Source: Histoplasma ohiense (Eukaryota > Ascomycota > Eurotiomycetes > Onygenales > Ajellomycetaceae). From it: a stretch of DNA of 64,000 nucleotides. This document shows, piece after piece, positions 23,486-36,200 of this stretch; positions within the stretch are counted from its first letter, which is position 1, and each line of letters begins with the position of its first letter. The stretch covers positions 6,386,001-6,450,000 of the forward strand of contig JAEVHH010000001.1 in NCBI GenBank assembly GCA_017607445.1, written 5' to 3'. The notes beneath the pieces were generated by a model. That model ran no database searches, had not been told where the DNA came from, and saw nothing but the letters and a program-made list of their open reading frames with translations. The translations under genes and the position numbers were made by a program.

Positions 23486-25973
23486 ATGAGTACTATAAAA
23501 GATGAGCACCCGCGGGAGGCATCTCAGCCTTCTGCGGTACATAACCAATGCAGCGAGTTATCGTTATCAAAATCAGGATCTGAAGAAGATAAACCACCTT
23601 CTCGTTGTACGAATTCCCCTTTACCCGGAGGTTCTTCTGCCCCATCTGCGCCGTATAGAGACGGGCCCAAGCTGTCAAAGGAAGAGGAGGAGGAAATGTT
23701 TCGGGCCCTGCAAGCTATATTCCAGGTTGCTGAAGAGGAGGAGAAAAATTTCGATGTTAAGGAGTTACTCACTGCATTGGAGGGGGCGGAAGAAGATACT
23801 CGACAGAAGATGAATGCCCTAAAGGGTGTCAAAGCCAACCTTGATCTTCTCTGGAGGAGCGGATCGCATTTCATGGTCCAAGCTGCTGAGGTATTGGCTA
23901 ATGGGAGTCGTGACCGTATGTTCAATCTATCTAGGGACTCATTCGGACAGTTCGAAAAAATTTTGGCTAATTAATTATATTTTGTTGATAACAGCGAAAT
24001 GGCGGCGGGCATACGGTCAGACCGGGATATTGGACTTTTTCCTCCAAGTAATTGCAACATCTGATGTGGAAGATGACCTCCTACTTCACTCGTTACGTCT
24101 AATAGGAAACTCCTGTGCAGACACTGGTACGTGATTGGATTCATGGACCACCGTCTCAGCCCTGGTCATGTTCTTCTTCTTGGCTGACTTGCAATATGTG
24201 TAGATGAAAATAGGCAACTGGTCGTTGATAAGAATTACACATCTCCGATTATTAACCTTTTCCGGAACCCTGCCGTAGTGCATGTGGCCATCCCTGTTAT
24301 ATATAATATTTGCGTCGACTTTGGTGAGGCTCCACACTCCACCGCTGTTCTCCTAAGCACGGGCTATTGTCAAAGCTAATTTATTTCGACAGAACCAGCA
24401 CAGGCCCAAGTCGCTGCAAACGGAGTTGGATACAGCCTCCTCACGCTACTTTCCGATCATTTAATCGAAGGAAATGCACTCCTAACATATGCTCTCGAAC
24501 TGCTCGAGACAGCAACTGAACAAGGTTCGTCGATATTCACTCTCTTCGCAGCTGCAACTGAAAGATAGAACAAAAAGCTGATACCAGCAGCTCAAGGAGT
24601 TGAACGTGCACCGGATGCCGCTCTTCCATTACTTATCAATCTCGCCACAGATGAAGACATAGGGTTTCCTCAGTTTACAACACTCGCTAGCTGTCTTGCT
24701 TCATATCTGCTACATGAGCGCTTTCAAAATATATGCATTATTCACCATCTTGTCGAAAGGGTAATTTCGGTCCTTTACCGATCGTACGACCTTGCTCTTC
24801 ATGGACTTAGCCCAGCGGACATTCAAATGCTCACTCAACTACGGATAAGGCTCAACCAAGCGCTCTCAGACATATCTGCCCTGCCCCTATTCTCACAAGC
24901 CTATCCTCTTAATTGTGGCCTTTCGGAAACACTGCGCTCTTGGCTCCAGAAACCAGAAGACCAATTGCAAATATGCGCTTGCGTCATTCTTGGAAACCTA
25001 GCTCGAGAGGATAAAATTTGCGTATCAATGGTCAAGGATTTCCAAGTCCATGTACCCCTGATATCAATTCTAAATGGCGATGCCAAAGCTGCCGTCCTAC
25101 ACGCTGTTCTTGGGTTCTTAAAAAACCTTGCTATTGCCACTGACAACAAAGAGCCGCTAGGCTCCGCTGGGATCATCACAGCTGTATCGCGCCTCTGGGC
25201 ATTCAACACTCTGCCTCAGGTCCAATTCTCCGCAGCCAGCCTCACGCGCCAAGTCATTGTCTCCTCATTCAATAATATCTCGCGTTTGCTAGAGCCTTTA
25301 TCCTCTGACCCGGATTCTCCGGCGAATTCGCGTACATACCTCTCTTTGCTCCTCTCCCTTTTTGGGAAATCCGATGCTACTCCAATCAAGATAGAAATCG
25401 GCCGCACGATCTGCGCCATATGCCGTTCCATTAACCAGCGGCAACAAGAAGGAACTGAGGCGGCAATTGAAGCTTCCAATCTCTCCGAATGCCTGTATAA
25501 GCTGCATGGGGACGTCGCTTGGCCGCTTGGAACGATGATAACTCAGACAGAGTGGCCTGTTGTGCAAAGTGAGGGTTGGTTTGCGCTTGCCCTGATGGCG
25601 TCGACACCCTCCGGCTCTCTGGCGGTCGTCGATAGTTTGCAGAATATGAGCGCTTTCCAGCAAATCCAGGACACGGTTAAAATGGGTATATCCGAGTCTT
25701 CGGGTGGAGAGTCTGCGCAGGAGAAAACAGAACGGTTGAAGAAGGCGAAGGACCGGGATAACGCGATTATTCTTGTAAATGGGTTGTTGAAGAATACGGT
25801 GAGCTTTCTTTCTATTCTTTGGTTGTTTCAATACGCCTTATATATTTTTTCCATTTCCCCGTTGAAAACTAACCACGTATTTTTTAAAATAGTCATCAGC
25901 ACTTTCCGGCGCAAGAAGGGAGATACTTGAGGATCTCATGCGGGATGTCGTAGAAACTTACCCTGCTGGATAA
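23486..25973 (+). CDS. Armadillo-repeat protein, Rap1GDS1/SmgGDS-like
   Basis: Six exons (23486-23915, 23995-24126, 24204-24323, 24393-24524, 24588-25798, 25893-25973) encode about 701 aa. The N-terminal ~100 residues are Ser/Pro- and Glu-rich. Beyond that the protein is a run of armadillo-like helical repeats. Typical segments are SRDPKWRRAYGQTGILDFFL, LLLHSLRLIGNSCADTDENR, QICACVILGNLAREDKICV and VLHAVLGFLKNLAI. In animals SmgGDS is a chaperone and exchange factor for prenylated Rho/Rap GTPases; the fungal relatives are poorly studied. The gene ends with ALSGARREILEDLMRDVV. The intron at 24525 uses a GTTCGT donor. Its acceptor is a tandem CAGCAG (24585-24590), so products with and without one extra alanine are expected. 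Confidence 0.85.
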
Positions 25974-26532
25974 TCGAAAGTGCATCACGATTTTTATCGC
26001 TACTTCCATCGTCATCTTGTCGAATGCATTGCATCTGGCGCAATTATTTCTGCATTAGTTTCATGTTTCACTTTTCTTCCTAGTTGGATAACAACATTAA
26101 CAGTCTGAATATGTACTGTACCATTACTTAAACTCGAAATGGATCTGTATTCATTTGGAATATTCCTTTTATCATTTTCTACCACTCATTTGGACTGTTC
26201 CTAACTATTTGGGCTCTGTCATTTGCCAGATATCCTTGATTTCATTCAGCTTAAGAGCAGGATAGATTACGTAGAAAAATCGAGCTGCTTCCACCAGTCT
26301 CCGCGCCCCCCCTCCCCCTCCCCCAATGCGTTCAAAACAACATCACATCCCCGAATAGGAATGTAATAGCCTCAAATGACAGGTATCTGCCAATGCCGTT
26401 ATATACAAAATTATGAATTTAAGATTTTTGTTGTGGGGATCAAAAAAGTCAAAAGGCGCGCTCCATTGATTGAGTGGAAAATTGGCCGCATACATTCATA
26501 ACAGTGCCACAGCCAGAGGTTTTCAGCCAGAG
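25974..26532. other. Convergent intergenic region
   Basis: About 560 nt lies between the ARM-repeat gene and the OXLD1-like gene. It has a C-rich run near 26,305-26,325. No gene is seen. Confidence 0.65.
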
Positions 26533-27546
26533 TCAGCTAGCGAAACCTTTAAAGCGAGGCTCTTCCCCTTCCCCGCTTCCCGTCCCCGTCTCCGCTCGAG
26601 TCATCATCTTCTTCTCCCTCAACCTCTTCTCGGTTTTCATGAACTCCCTAATCCCAACCGGAATCTCCGAGAACAAATCATCTGCATTCTCTCCAATACC
26701 GTCTCCAATTCCGCCATCCCAATTCGCCTCTGACCCACCTCCATCGTCATCCATACTCATACTAGCAATCTCCACCTCCTTCCGCGGCTTATGTCGCATC
26801 TCTCCAGCAACCGAACTATCGCTCCCTTTCTCAGAAATAGACCCCTTCATTCCCTTCTCCTTTCCTTTCTGCTTTCCCTTCTTCTTTTGTGTTCTTCCCT
26901 TTCTCCTTGCCTCCCTCACTCGCTCCGCCCATGCTTCAACCTCATCTCTATAGTCATCCCAGACGCAATGGACACAGCCGCTCATGCAGCAGTTATCGGG
27001 TTCCTGGGGACGGGGTGGAATAGGGACACCGTTCAAGACATGCCATGTAGATTCGGGGGTGCGGCCGCCAGGGTCATACCGACCTGAGGAACCGGAGTAG
27101 CCCGGTCCCGCTAGGCGGGTTCCGAAAACTATCCTCATTTTCTCTGCGGGGGTAGGCTCGGGAGCTGGCTCCGGAGGCTGGTTCCGGGTATCTACCGGGG
27201 GAGAGGTTTGTGACTGGACCTCAGGCTTTGATTTCTCTTTGGGGAGGCGGGGTATGGTGCGTTGCCTGGGGTTGGAGAGAATTTCGAGATAGTAGCCCCG
27301 CAGGGGATATGTCTGGTGAGGTTGACTGGAGGGAAGTGAGGGTGTTCCATTTTCCTGATTCCGCCGAGTGTGGGTGGCTACCTGTTGATGCCGGGGTGGG
27401 GTTGAGTGCAAAGGTTTGCGGAGATCAGTTGGTGTTGCTGGAGGGGTTGCGGGGAGAGATTGTTTCGAAGCGCTGTAAAAGCAGCGGGGATATGTGAGAC
27501 TCCCTTCCCGGAACCGCTGCCGGTGCAGGAGAGACAGTTTCTTCAT
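26533..27546 (-). CDS. Oxidoreductase-like domain (OXLD1-type) protein
   Basis: A single-exon ORF of 337 aa. The only conserved region is the short Cys-rich motif PPRPQEPDNCCMSGCVHCVW at about residues 177-196, with Cys186, 187, 191 and 194, followed by DDYRDEVEAW. This is the Pfam 'oxidoreductase-like, N-terminal' module found in small mitochondrial proteins of fungi and animals (OXLD1); its reaction is unknown. The N-terminus is basic and hydroxylated (HRQRFREGSLTYPRCFYSAS), consistent with mitochondrial import. The C-terminal half is Lys- and Gly-rich low complexity. The ATG at 27546 is the first methionine and opens directly into the presequence-like stretch. Confidence 0.82.
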   Translation of the reverse strand: MKKLSLLHRQRFREGSLTYPRCFYSASKQSLPATPPATPTDLRKPLHSTPPRHQQVATHTRRNQENGTPSLPSSQPHQTYPLRGYYLEILSNPRQRTIPRLPKEKSKPEVQSQTSPPVDTRNQPPEPAPEPTPAEKMRIVFGTRLAGPGYSGSSGRYDPGGRTPESTWHVLNGVPIPPRPQEPDNCCMSGCVHCVWDDYRDEVEAWAERVREARRKGRTQKKKGKQKGKEKGMKGSISEKGSDSSVAGEMRHKPRKEVEIASMSMDDDGGGSEANWDGGIGDGIGENADDLFSEIPVGIREFMKTEKRLREKKMMTRAETGTGSGEGEEPRFKGFAS

Positions 27547-28520
27547 TAGAGAGGGTATCTTTGTAGCTGTGGAGGGTGAAGGTAACAGCGGCGTGGAACT
27601 GACTATAAATCACGTGGTAAAATTGGTGTGGATTTACAATCGAGGGCGTGTGCCCGAAAAGTAGAGGTTGTCTGGCTTAAGCTTTAACTAAAAGCCCGAA
27701 AAGATAGGGGCTTCAAAGCCCACAGTTTTAGCGGATCGCGTCTGCAACCCATCGTCACCGGGATAGAATTGGAGATGGAACTAAGATATTATTAGAGGGT
27801 TAGTTACAGAGCTAGAATTTGAAAATATAGAGAACAATCTCTACGCAGTAGATGCACACATAGCTAAGAATATAGGTGTTTGCTGTAACTTGAGGTTTGA
27901 CATCAAGTATATCTGTTCCAGTTTGCAGCTGGAGGTAATGCCTGTGATGTTTAACTAAAGCTAGTCTAAATCTCGAGACGCCTTGAAGGGGTCTTGGAAT
28001 GAGGGCACTTGCAGAAGGTGACGCCCGTACTAGAGTGTGGAGTTTTTGGCCAAACTCAAGTTGAATGACAAAAATTAGCGTATTGCACATATAAATTTCG
28101 AGCCTCATTCAACTTTGAACTCTGCCATGATTGAGCGTTTGACTATATCAAAAGTTTTTCATTGGAGAGCAGCAGGGTAATATTCAAACTGCCGTTTTGT
28201 CTTTTCTGGGAAAGTTCTAGTAGCCAACTACTCTCTTTATTTTTGATTCTTCCACCAGGCCTGGATGCAGCATACATATTTCCACTTCTGGCCTATTTCG
28301 GCTTAGAGTCTAAAAGAGACTCCCAAGGAAAATCCAGGCTCCGACCCACAGCTCTTTTAGATTAGATCCATGAACATGGATTCAACCCAGAGCTTGTTTT
28401 TCCGCCATACAACCCCATCAAGGCAATGCAACGATAATCCTTAGAGATGCCGGCGGATTATAACGGCAGTATAACCAATAATTTACTGTCCCCATACATG
28501 CCATAAGAGAATAAAATAAC
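27547..28520. promoter_or_regulatory. Divergent promoter region OXLD1-like / ARP6
   Basis: About 970 nt separates two divergent starts. No gene is recognised. Confidence 0.5.
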
Positions 28521-30176
28521 ATGGGAACATCCAAACCTTCTCGCGCGACAAAGCGCGTCCCTTCGCCACCACCTTTACCCCCAAAAACATTCATCATCGA
28601 CAATGGCGCCTATACCATGAAAGCTGGGTATGCGCCCGACCAACTGAGCACTGAACCTCCTCTAAATTCTTGTCTGGTAATTCCAAATGCTGTGGCTAGA
28701 ACGCGCGACAAGCGGGTCTACATCGGTGCTCAGCTCTTAACGCACATCTCGGACTGGAACGAGGTTGCATTTCGCCGGCCTGTTGAGAAAGGCTATGTGG
28801 TGAGTTGGGAAGCAGAGAAGGAAATCTGGGACCATGCTTTTTTTGACGAGGGGACAGCGCGGAAACCGGAGGTGCGATGCGCGGATCCGGAAAATACGAC
28901 ATTGATTTATACGGAGGCTCCAAATGCAATGGCCGCATTGCAGAAGAATGCGGATGAGATCATCATGGAAGAGTGGGGTTTTGGGGGGTATTTTAGATGC
29001 GTTGGTGGGTAGCTCCGTTTTTCTTAACCCATATTATTTGCCAATCGCTAAGGATGGATTACTTGATGCAGGACCAACACTTAATGCTTGGAATGAAGTT
29101 CATGCTCTTTTCGGCGATCCGATGGGTTCGGACCCAAACTCCACCATCTCCCCTATCGAGTGCCTTCTTGTTATTGATTCCGGATATTCACACACGACTG
29201 TTACACCTGTCTACAAAGGACGGCCACTGCAGCGAGGCATCAGGCGACTGGAGATTGGCGGGAAATATCTTACGAATTTCCTTAAGGAACTTGTGTCGGT
29301 TCGACAGTACAACATGCTCGATGAAACACACATAATAAATGAAGTCAAAGAAGCTGCCTGTTTTGTTAGTGACGATTTCTCCGCAGACATGGAGCGAATC
29401 TGGAGAGGGAATCGAAAGCGAAAGCCTGATGATGATGGTGCGGCAGAAGGGATCGTCGTGGACTACGTTCTTCCGGACCCAAACGCCCACAAAAAGGGTT
29501 TTATACGCCCGCACGAGAGCCTTACAGCGGCACAGAGAAAGAAAGAACTTCTCTCTGGCACCATTCCGGGTACAATGGCGGAAGATTTCTTGGTGCTTGG
29601 AAACGAACGGTTCACTGTCCCCGAAATACTATTCAATCCAGGAGACATCGGGATGAAACAGCTTGGCCTTCCTGAGATGGTAATGCAGTCATTGTCCGTG
29701 TTACCAACCGGCTTACATCCTGCATTCTTGGCAAATATCATGGTGGTTGGGGGCAATTCATTAATTCCGGGCTTTATGGAGCGGCTGTAAGTATGAGATT
29801 GTTTAGGTTTTGTCTCAGGGGAAATATTGTATTTCAAAATGCTAACATATATCTTTGTAGAGGAACTGAGCTCCGGAGACTTGCCTCAGCCGAGTGTGTT
29901 GTGCGCGTCAAGCGGCCAGATGAGTAAGTTATTAACTTCACATAACATATGCTTCTGCCCCGAGATCTTGGTTATACATTTTGCTATAGAGGATAGCCGC
30001 CTATTCAATTTCTTTTACTAACATGCGATGGTAATTCTAGTCCTATACGTTCTACGTGGCTGGGAGGTTCAAGGTTTGCAAACAACAAGGAGATGCTGAA
30101 AGGGGTCGCGATTACCCGCCAACAGTATCATGAATATGGCTCTGCCTGGGTGGGGAGGAGGTTTAGTAAGGCCTAA
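28521..30176 (+). CDS. ARP6: Actin-related protein 6
   Basis: Four exons (28521-29004, 29072-29786, 29861-29923, 30041-30176) encode 465 aa with all phases closing. Arp6 is a nuclear subunit of the SWR1 chromatin-remodelling complex that deposits H2A.Z. The actin-fold phosphate-1 motif is KTFIIDNGAYTMKAGYAP (residues about 22-39). LLVIDSGYSHTTVTPVYKG is the phosphate-2 equivalent, and NIMVVGGNSLIPGFMERL the adenosine motif. The C-terminal WLGGSRFAN and ITRQQYHEYGSAWVGRRF are typical of ARPs. A lysine/arginine-rich insert (RGNRKRKPDDDG) replaces actin sequence, as in other fungal Arp6 proteins. The first exon begins with a short basic/proline leader (SRATKRVPSPPPLPP). Confidence 0.95.
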
Positions 30177-31149
30177 ATGTATACTGGTTCACAGGTATAT
30201 ATGATACAAGGGCCCTTTATTTGTGGCTCTTTGGCCAATCACTGAGCAATCCAAGGCGTGTTCGTGGACCGCACTTGTTTGAAGTTCCGATTTTTCATTC
30301 CTCAGGTTAGGAAAGGTTCGAGTTGATGCAACTTGATCCGACGGTATGCAATGCAACTGGAACCACGCGCTGGCTGTGGATGTATGCCACGTACTACTTT
30401 CAGAAATTTTCCAAGAAACACCAACCGATGTTTCCTTGACAAGTGTGGCGGATGTGGTGTTCGTCCCAACAATCTGGTGACGGGTGTGGGGTGGAGATAA
30501 GATTGACCTCCACCACGAGCATTAACAGAAAACATCATACCAACATGGAGAAAAAAGTTGACCCCGAGAGTTTACCACAGTGTCTGCGCGATGGTGCTAT
30601 TGACCAAAGGGAGTGCTGGTATATATTGGCCGTTGCCAAGTCCGCAGGGGTTTGGCGGGAGAGTTACTAGAGATATTTCTGTATACATAGGATGCAAGGT
30701 CAAGTGTGGGTACAGGCCACAGTTTGAGCTTGGCAGAAAGGCGAGGTCGGTTGGCGCTTTTAGCGAGGTCGGGTTTTCTGATTCCTGCAAAGAGATTGAG
30801 ATTGTATATAAACCTTCAAAATCAAGTTGACTGGTTGTCGAAATGGGACCAGGACTTAAACAGAAATAAATACAAGGTTTAAACAAGTATTCCAACAAAT
30901 ATATAATATTACATCTTTTTCTTGCATGGTAATTTAGTTATATTGTCTAAATAAGTAATCTATTTGGCTTCAATTCATTGATTTTTTTATAAAGATTTGA
31001 TGAGTGAGTGAGTGAGTGGAGGGGTTGGGGCTACTTTTCTTTGTTGATTGGCTGAGAAGCTAGGCCTGCTTGACAGAAAGTGTTTACCGAGATAACGCTT
31101 GCCCTCTTCACCTCCCTTACTCTCACCCAAGAACCGCCACAAGGACAAA
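30177..31149. other. Intergenic region between ARP6 and GCIP-like gene
   Basis: About 970 nt in tandem orientation, AT-rich near 30,890-30,990, with a short (GAGT)n run at about 31,002-31,018. It probably holds the ARP6 3' UTR and the next promoter. Confidence 0.6.
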
Positions 31150-32391
31150 ATGCCTCCAACCCTCTCCAGCATCCTGCAGGCAACCTCCATTATCATTGAC
31201 CAATCCAATGCAGCACTCTCAACCCCGTTATGTCCTCCCGCCAACACTAACAGCAGCAATTCCGCCCAACTGTCTCTCCCCCTCCTCTCCACCTCGGCGG
31301 CCTCCCTCAAAGCTCAAACAACAAAACTCTCTCTCCTATCTGTAAATACCCCCTTCACGCCCTCAGCGCTCATTACCGTCCTCTCAGTTGTAAACGAATC
31401 CATACTCCCTTCCCTCGTCACCGCTGCCCTTCTCACGATACCGGCGGAATCCACGCAGGCGTTTCATAATGAGGCAAAATTGCTTGTTAAAGATATATTG
31501 GGGGAGTTTGGGGGTTTGATTGAGGTGGTGAAGGTTATTGCGAATGGGGGAAGTGGTGGGGATAATGGAAAGGAAGTGACCGTGACGGAGCAGCAGAAGG
31601 GAGACGTCATGGCATGCACAGGGCGGTTGTGGAAGGTGTGTGAGCAGCTGCTGTCGTTTGCAGAGGGAGGACTTGCTGTGTTTGTGGTGGGGAAGGTGAG
31701 GCAGTACTTCGAGCTAGTTAGGGATGGGATAAGAGAGCTGGAGGAGTGGGATCCGGAAGAGGATGACGATGATGGTGAGGATGATCTGTTTTGGGATTAT
31801 GAAGTGGCCCGCAATAATGGCGATGAGCTTTGGTGTAAAGAGAATAAGATCTTCAGTAAGGGTTCAGGGACGCTGAAAGGGAAAGACAAAGCCAGCGGCC
31901 AAGGTAGCGAAGACGACGCCACGTCCGACATCGCAAAACTCTTATTTGAAAAGGCCCATCTCCTCCGCCTCCTCAATCCGATCGCCCAGATATATCCAGC
32001 TATAATTTCCCAGCAACAGAAACGCCATCACAGCCTCTCCCTCTCTGCAACCCAAATCTCCCAACTCGACCGCCTCCTCCAACATTTAAGAGAACTGCCC
32101 AACCTTGTCGACGAAGCTACTGGATCCCTATATGATCACGACATCGACAATGCGGTCATGTATACTAATAAACTCTGCAAGTGCGCTTTTGCAGCTGCTG
32201 AAGTGGCGCGGATGCCACTCATTGGAAGTGGCAATGACAATGTACGGTGCAAGGAGAGTGGAGGAAATGATAAAGGAGAGGAGAATGCGCCGGGTGAAGA
32301 AGATAAGTTTCCAAAATGGGCGGATACGTGGATGAGGGTTGTTGAGGAAATTACGAGGTCAAAGGGGAAAGCAAAGGGAGTGGAGTCGTAG
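31150..32391 (+). CDS. GCIP / cyclin-D1-binding protein 1 family protein
   Basis: A single-exon ORF of 413 aa from the ATG at 31,150. The better initiation context and family alignment start at MPPTLSSILQ rather than at in-frame codons upstream. The helical organisation and segments such as ALITVLSVVNESILPSLV, RLWKVCEQLLSF and the highly acidic EEWDPEEDDDDGEDDLFWDY match the GCIP (CCNDBP1, Grap2/cyclin-D-interacting) family. Human members bind cyclin D and HLH proteins; the fungal role is unknown. The C-terminus ends in a basic tail (RSKGKAKGVES). The gene runs convergent with the LRR gene. Confidence 0.8.
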   Translation: MPPTLSSILQATSIIIDQSNAALSTPLCPPANTNSSNSAQLSLPLLSTSAASLKAQTTKLSLLSVNTPFTPSALITVLSVVNESILPSLVTAALLTIPAESTQAFHNEAKLLVKDILGEFGGLIEVVKVIANGGSGGDNGKEVTVTEQQKGDVMACTGRLWKVCEQLLSFAEGGLAVFVVGKVRQYFELVRDGIRELEEWDPEEDDDDGEDDLFWDYEVARNNGDELWCKENKIFSKGSGTLKGKDKASGQGSEDDATSDIAKLLFEKAHLLRLLNPIAQIYPAIISQQQKRHHSLSLSATQISQLDRLLQHLRELPNLVDEATGSLYDHDIDNAVMYTNKLCKCAFAAAEVARMPLIGSGNDNVRCKESGGNDKGEENAPGEEDKFPKWADTWMRVVEEITRSKGKAKGVES

Positions 32392-33256
32392 ACTATTTTT
32401 ACAGCGGAGGCAGCAGGCAAACAAGTGCATAAATGCTCATGTCGGGCGAGGAAGGGGGGTGTTTGGTTCATATACACCAGGGTATATAATTAAGTATCCT
32501 AGTAACAACTTTTTCAGGCTCATAGTGATTTTGGTTTCAAGAACCAGAAAACATAGAATAACCCCCCCTTCCCCCCCTTTTTCCTCATTATTCAGGAGTA
32601 TTGTTTGCATATAAAAACTCTATATGATCTATGAATTTCATCTAATTTATATCTCGGTGGGCATATGGGGGTTACAATGAATGTATTAAAGGAAAGGGAA
32701 AAGAAAGGAAGAGCAAAGAAAGTAGCAGAGCAAGGAATATCAATACAGGAAGAGCAGAGATAAAGAAAGAAAAAACCCGTAGAGCAGATTCAAAGTTGAA
32801 AAAAGTGGGATCCTGGAGGTTGTGGGGAAAGGGCCAATAAAGAATGCAAGGCTCGAAATGAAGAAAACGGTGAAAGAATCTATAAGAGCCGGGAAAAGAT
32901 ATTATCGCCCCACGCGTGGAAAGATAACTGGAGCTTCTCGTAAGCGGAATCATCAGGTAAAAGAGGTTGACCATAGCGATACAATAAAAATAAAGGGCCG
33001 AAAAAGAGAAGATAATGCAGATGGGGTAACAAGGGATCTCGGTATAGAAAGTAGTCAAAACGAGAGAAAGCGAGCTATGCCGACAGAAATACACACAGAT
33101 AAGCTGTTAAAACAAACAAATAAGTTAAAAGAAAGATCCCAAAAAATTACATGACCAACTTTATAAATAAATGGCGGTGGTATAAGCCATAAGGTCTCCA
33201 CAGAAACACCCCTCCCCCTGCTTTCTTCTCTTTCTCTGAAAAAAATAAAACCATGT
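32392..33256. other. Convergent intergenic region, no gene recognised
   Basis: About 865 nt of A/G-rich DNA on the plus strand lies between the 3' ends of the GCIP-like and LRR genes. Confidence 0.6.
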
Positions 33257-36200
33257 TCAATCCACACCCTCCTCCTCCACAACTCCCCACTCCCTTAGCT
33301 CCTCAGCCGTAATCCGATTCTTCAACCACTCCAACACCGCCTCTGTCCCCTTCGACACAACCTGCCAGCGAGGGACACGGAAGCAATTCCCTGCCACATC
33401 CAATCGGCGCAAACATGTCGTGGCCCCGGCAGCAGAAACGCCAGAACCCTTACTATTCCCCGCTCCTGCGGTCCCCTCGCTCCCTAACAGTCCCAATCTA
33501 GGCGGCAAAAACGAGATGCTATTATTACTGACGTCCAGCACCTGTAAGCCGCACACGGCGTCGAACTCCAAGCTGTCGATTTGGTTATCGGACACGAGGA
33601 AGGTGATTAGGGATGGGTAGCTGTGTCGGATGTGCGGTAGGGCTCCCATGAGGCGGTTGTTGGAGACGTCGAGGAAGGTGAGGTTGGGAGCAGAGAGGTG
33701 GCGTTGGATGTGCTCGAGAGTTGTTAGGCCTGTGGAGCTTAACGTGAGGTTTTGGAGATGCGGGAGAGAGAGCGGCGTTGTTAGTAGGGGTGTTGTGGGG
33801 GTGGAGGAAAAGGGGTTGTGTGAGAAGTCGAGGTCAGTGAGAGTATGGGAGAGGAGGGAGAGGCTGACTACAGGAAGACTGTGAAAGCGGTTGTGGTGCA
33901 GGTATAGGCATTTTATCGCTGTGGAGGAAGCGAGGAAGGGTTCCAAGTCCGCTGGGTCAAGGCTGGCCAAATCGGTGGAAGAGCAGTCGAGAACGCCGCC
34001 GGATTTTATGCGCCAGGCGTTGGCGGTTGTTGGGCTCTCTGGAGCCAGGGTGAATTCAGTTTGGACTGACCCGTCTTCTTCCTCCGCTTCTAGCTGGTCG
34101 GGTTCGCATCGGCCGCGTAGGACTCTTTTCAATTCGTCGGTGTCCATGGTGAGAAATTTGCGCTCTCGGAGCGGGTTGTTTGCTATACGGAAGGAGATAA
34201 GATTCTCTAATAGAGAGAGCTTCTCGTCCAACGCTGTTATGTTGTTACCAGTGAACTCGACAACTTTTATGTTTTCGAGTTGTAAGAAGCCCTCCGGAAG
34301 GGAACAGATAGCGTTATCCTCTGCAGTTAATATTAGGAGTGACTTCCATGTTGAGATGTTTGGCAAAGCCTTGATACGATTTGCATCTATAGATAGCTGC
34401 TGGAGGTTTGGTAACTCCAGGGTTTCGCCGAGAGAAAGGCTTTCCAAGAAGTTGCTCGTCACATTCAAAATTTGCAGCGTTTCCAAGCGTGTAACTGAGG
34501 CTGGGACAAGATGTCCCTGAAGACGATTCTTCTGCGCATTAATCTCGACGAGTGGAAGGGCCTTTAGAGCCTCAAATGGGATCGAAGTCAACTGGTTTTC
34601 GGCAACATTAAGGATGCGCAATGCGGTGAGGTCAGATAGGGCATCTGGAAGTTCAGTGAGGCCGTTTTCACGGAGATCCAGCACTTCTAGTTTAGAGAGA
34701 GTGCCAATAGTGGAAGTCAGGCTGCCCCCAAGTTTATTATTTGCTAGTTTTAAGTCAGTTAGTGCCGAAATTTCGGTAATGATTTCGAAAGCTTTCACAT
34801 CCAACTGATTGTGGGAAAGATTCAACGAGCGCAGCCGTTGGAGCCTTCGTAGACCCTTGGGAAGAGTAGTTAGCATGTTGCCATGAAGATCTAGAACTTC
34901 CAGGCCCCCGAATTGATACCCCTTGGCGTTTTCATCCATGTCCATGATATTAAAATCAACATCAGGAAACACAGCATCTGATAACGATTCAAATTCATTA
35001 TCCGCCGCGATAAATTTTATAAGATCAACGCTCTCATACCAATCGCCTTCACTTTCTGGATCAAAATCATACATATTCAACACCTCCTCCGGGATCTCCT
35101 TTAATCCCATGGCGGCGATATTTAGGTGCCCTGATGTTCTTGCCGCAGCAGCCCTATTCTTCAATACGCGCTTATTGGGCTCGGATTTGGACAGTTGCCC
35201 AAAGGGATCGATAGGGTCAACAGGAGCCAGAGCTTCGCCCAGACCATTTTTAGCGTTATTCTCCATTGCGGCTTTTTTCGCAGCTTTTGCTTTGGCAATA
35301 CTTTCTCGAAGAGCACTTGATGACTTTGCAGCTTTCTTTGTATCTAGTTCTTGAGGTGCTAAATCCGAGGGATTACAGTTGGATGTCACTGAAGTCCGTC
35401 GTGATTTTCTTGAGGTTGTAGATGTGGGAGAGGTGAGATTGGAAGAAAGCGTCGAGGAAGATTTTCGGGATTTCGTTACGGGTGTCTTAGCTGCAGCCTT
35501 CTTGACGTTATTGCCATTACTTTCGTTATTTACTTGGTTCGGGAAACTGTTACTAGCCAGTGATGGACGCCCTTTGGGTGGTCTGATTGACACGCTTTTG
35601 CTACCCCCATAAAGCGAGGTCCGTGGGCCAGTTGCTGGTGTTTTCGATTCTTTCTTTGATATTGGTAGAACGGCAGAGACGTTATTGTGAGTCGGCAACT
35701 GTGTGGCACCAGCGCCGTTTATCGAAGACCGCGGGTGAGAATCTCGATACATAGAAACCGATCTTTTGAGGAAGGTTGGCTGGGCCATATTAGGCGCACT
35801 AGACGGTGTTCGGGGTGTGGACACAGTTCGTGTGATGGAGGAGAATTGCGGAGCTGATCCATTGGTGCCATGCTGGAGGGAGGATGGGCATGGATGGTGG
35901 TTGTTCAACGAAGAAGGTGGGCGAGAAGGTGATGCCATGGGGCTCTCAGGAGAAAAAAAAGTCGACTTCCTCTTGCTAGGAGACGGGGAAGACGGGATCT
36001 GAGCTATAGTTTCGATAGTTCGATCTGATAGTGAGGGTCTGGAAGACCTATTCTCACGGTGGTCTCCATCTCCCTCATCCTCATCTTCCGCCACAGAACC
36101 GCCTGAGTTCGTAATCCATTTATCCAAACTATCATTTTGGCCATATGAACTTTCTCGAGATTTCGCTGGAGACGGAAGCTGGGGCTTCTTAAATAGTTCC

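Noticed and set aside
33420..36002. Plus-strand ORFs up to 209 codons across the LRR gene
   Set aside because: All lie opposite the 1038-residue LRR ORF, whose repeats are unmistakable; they are antisense shadows.
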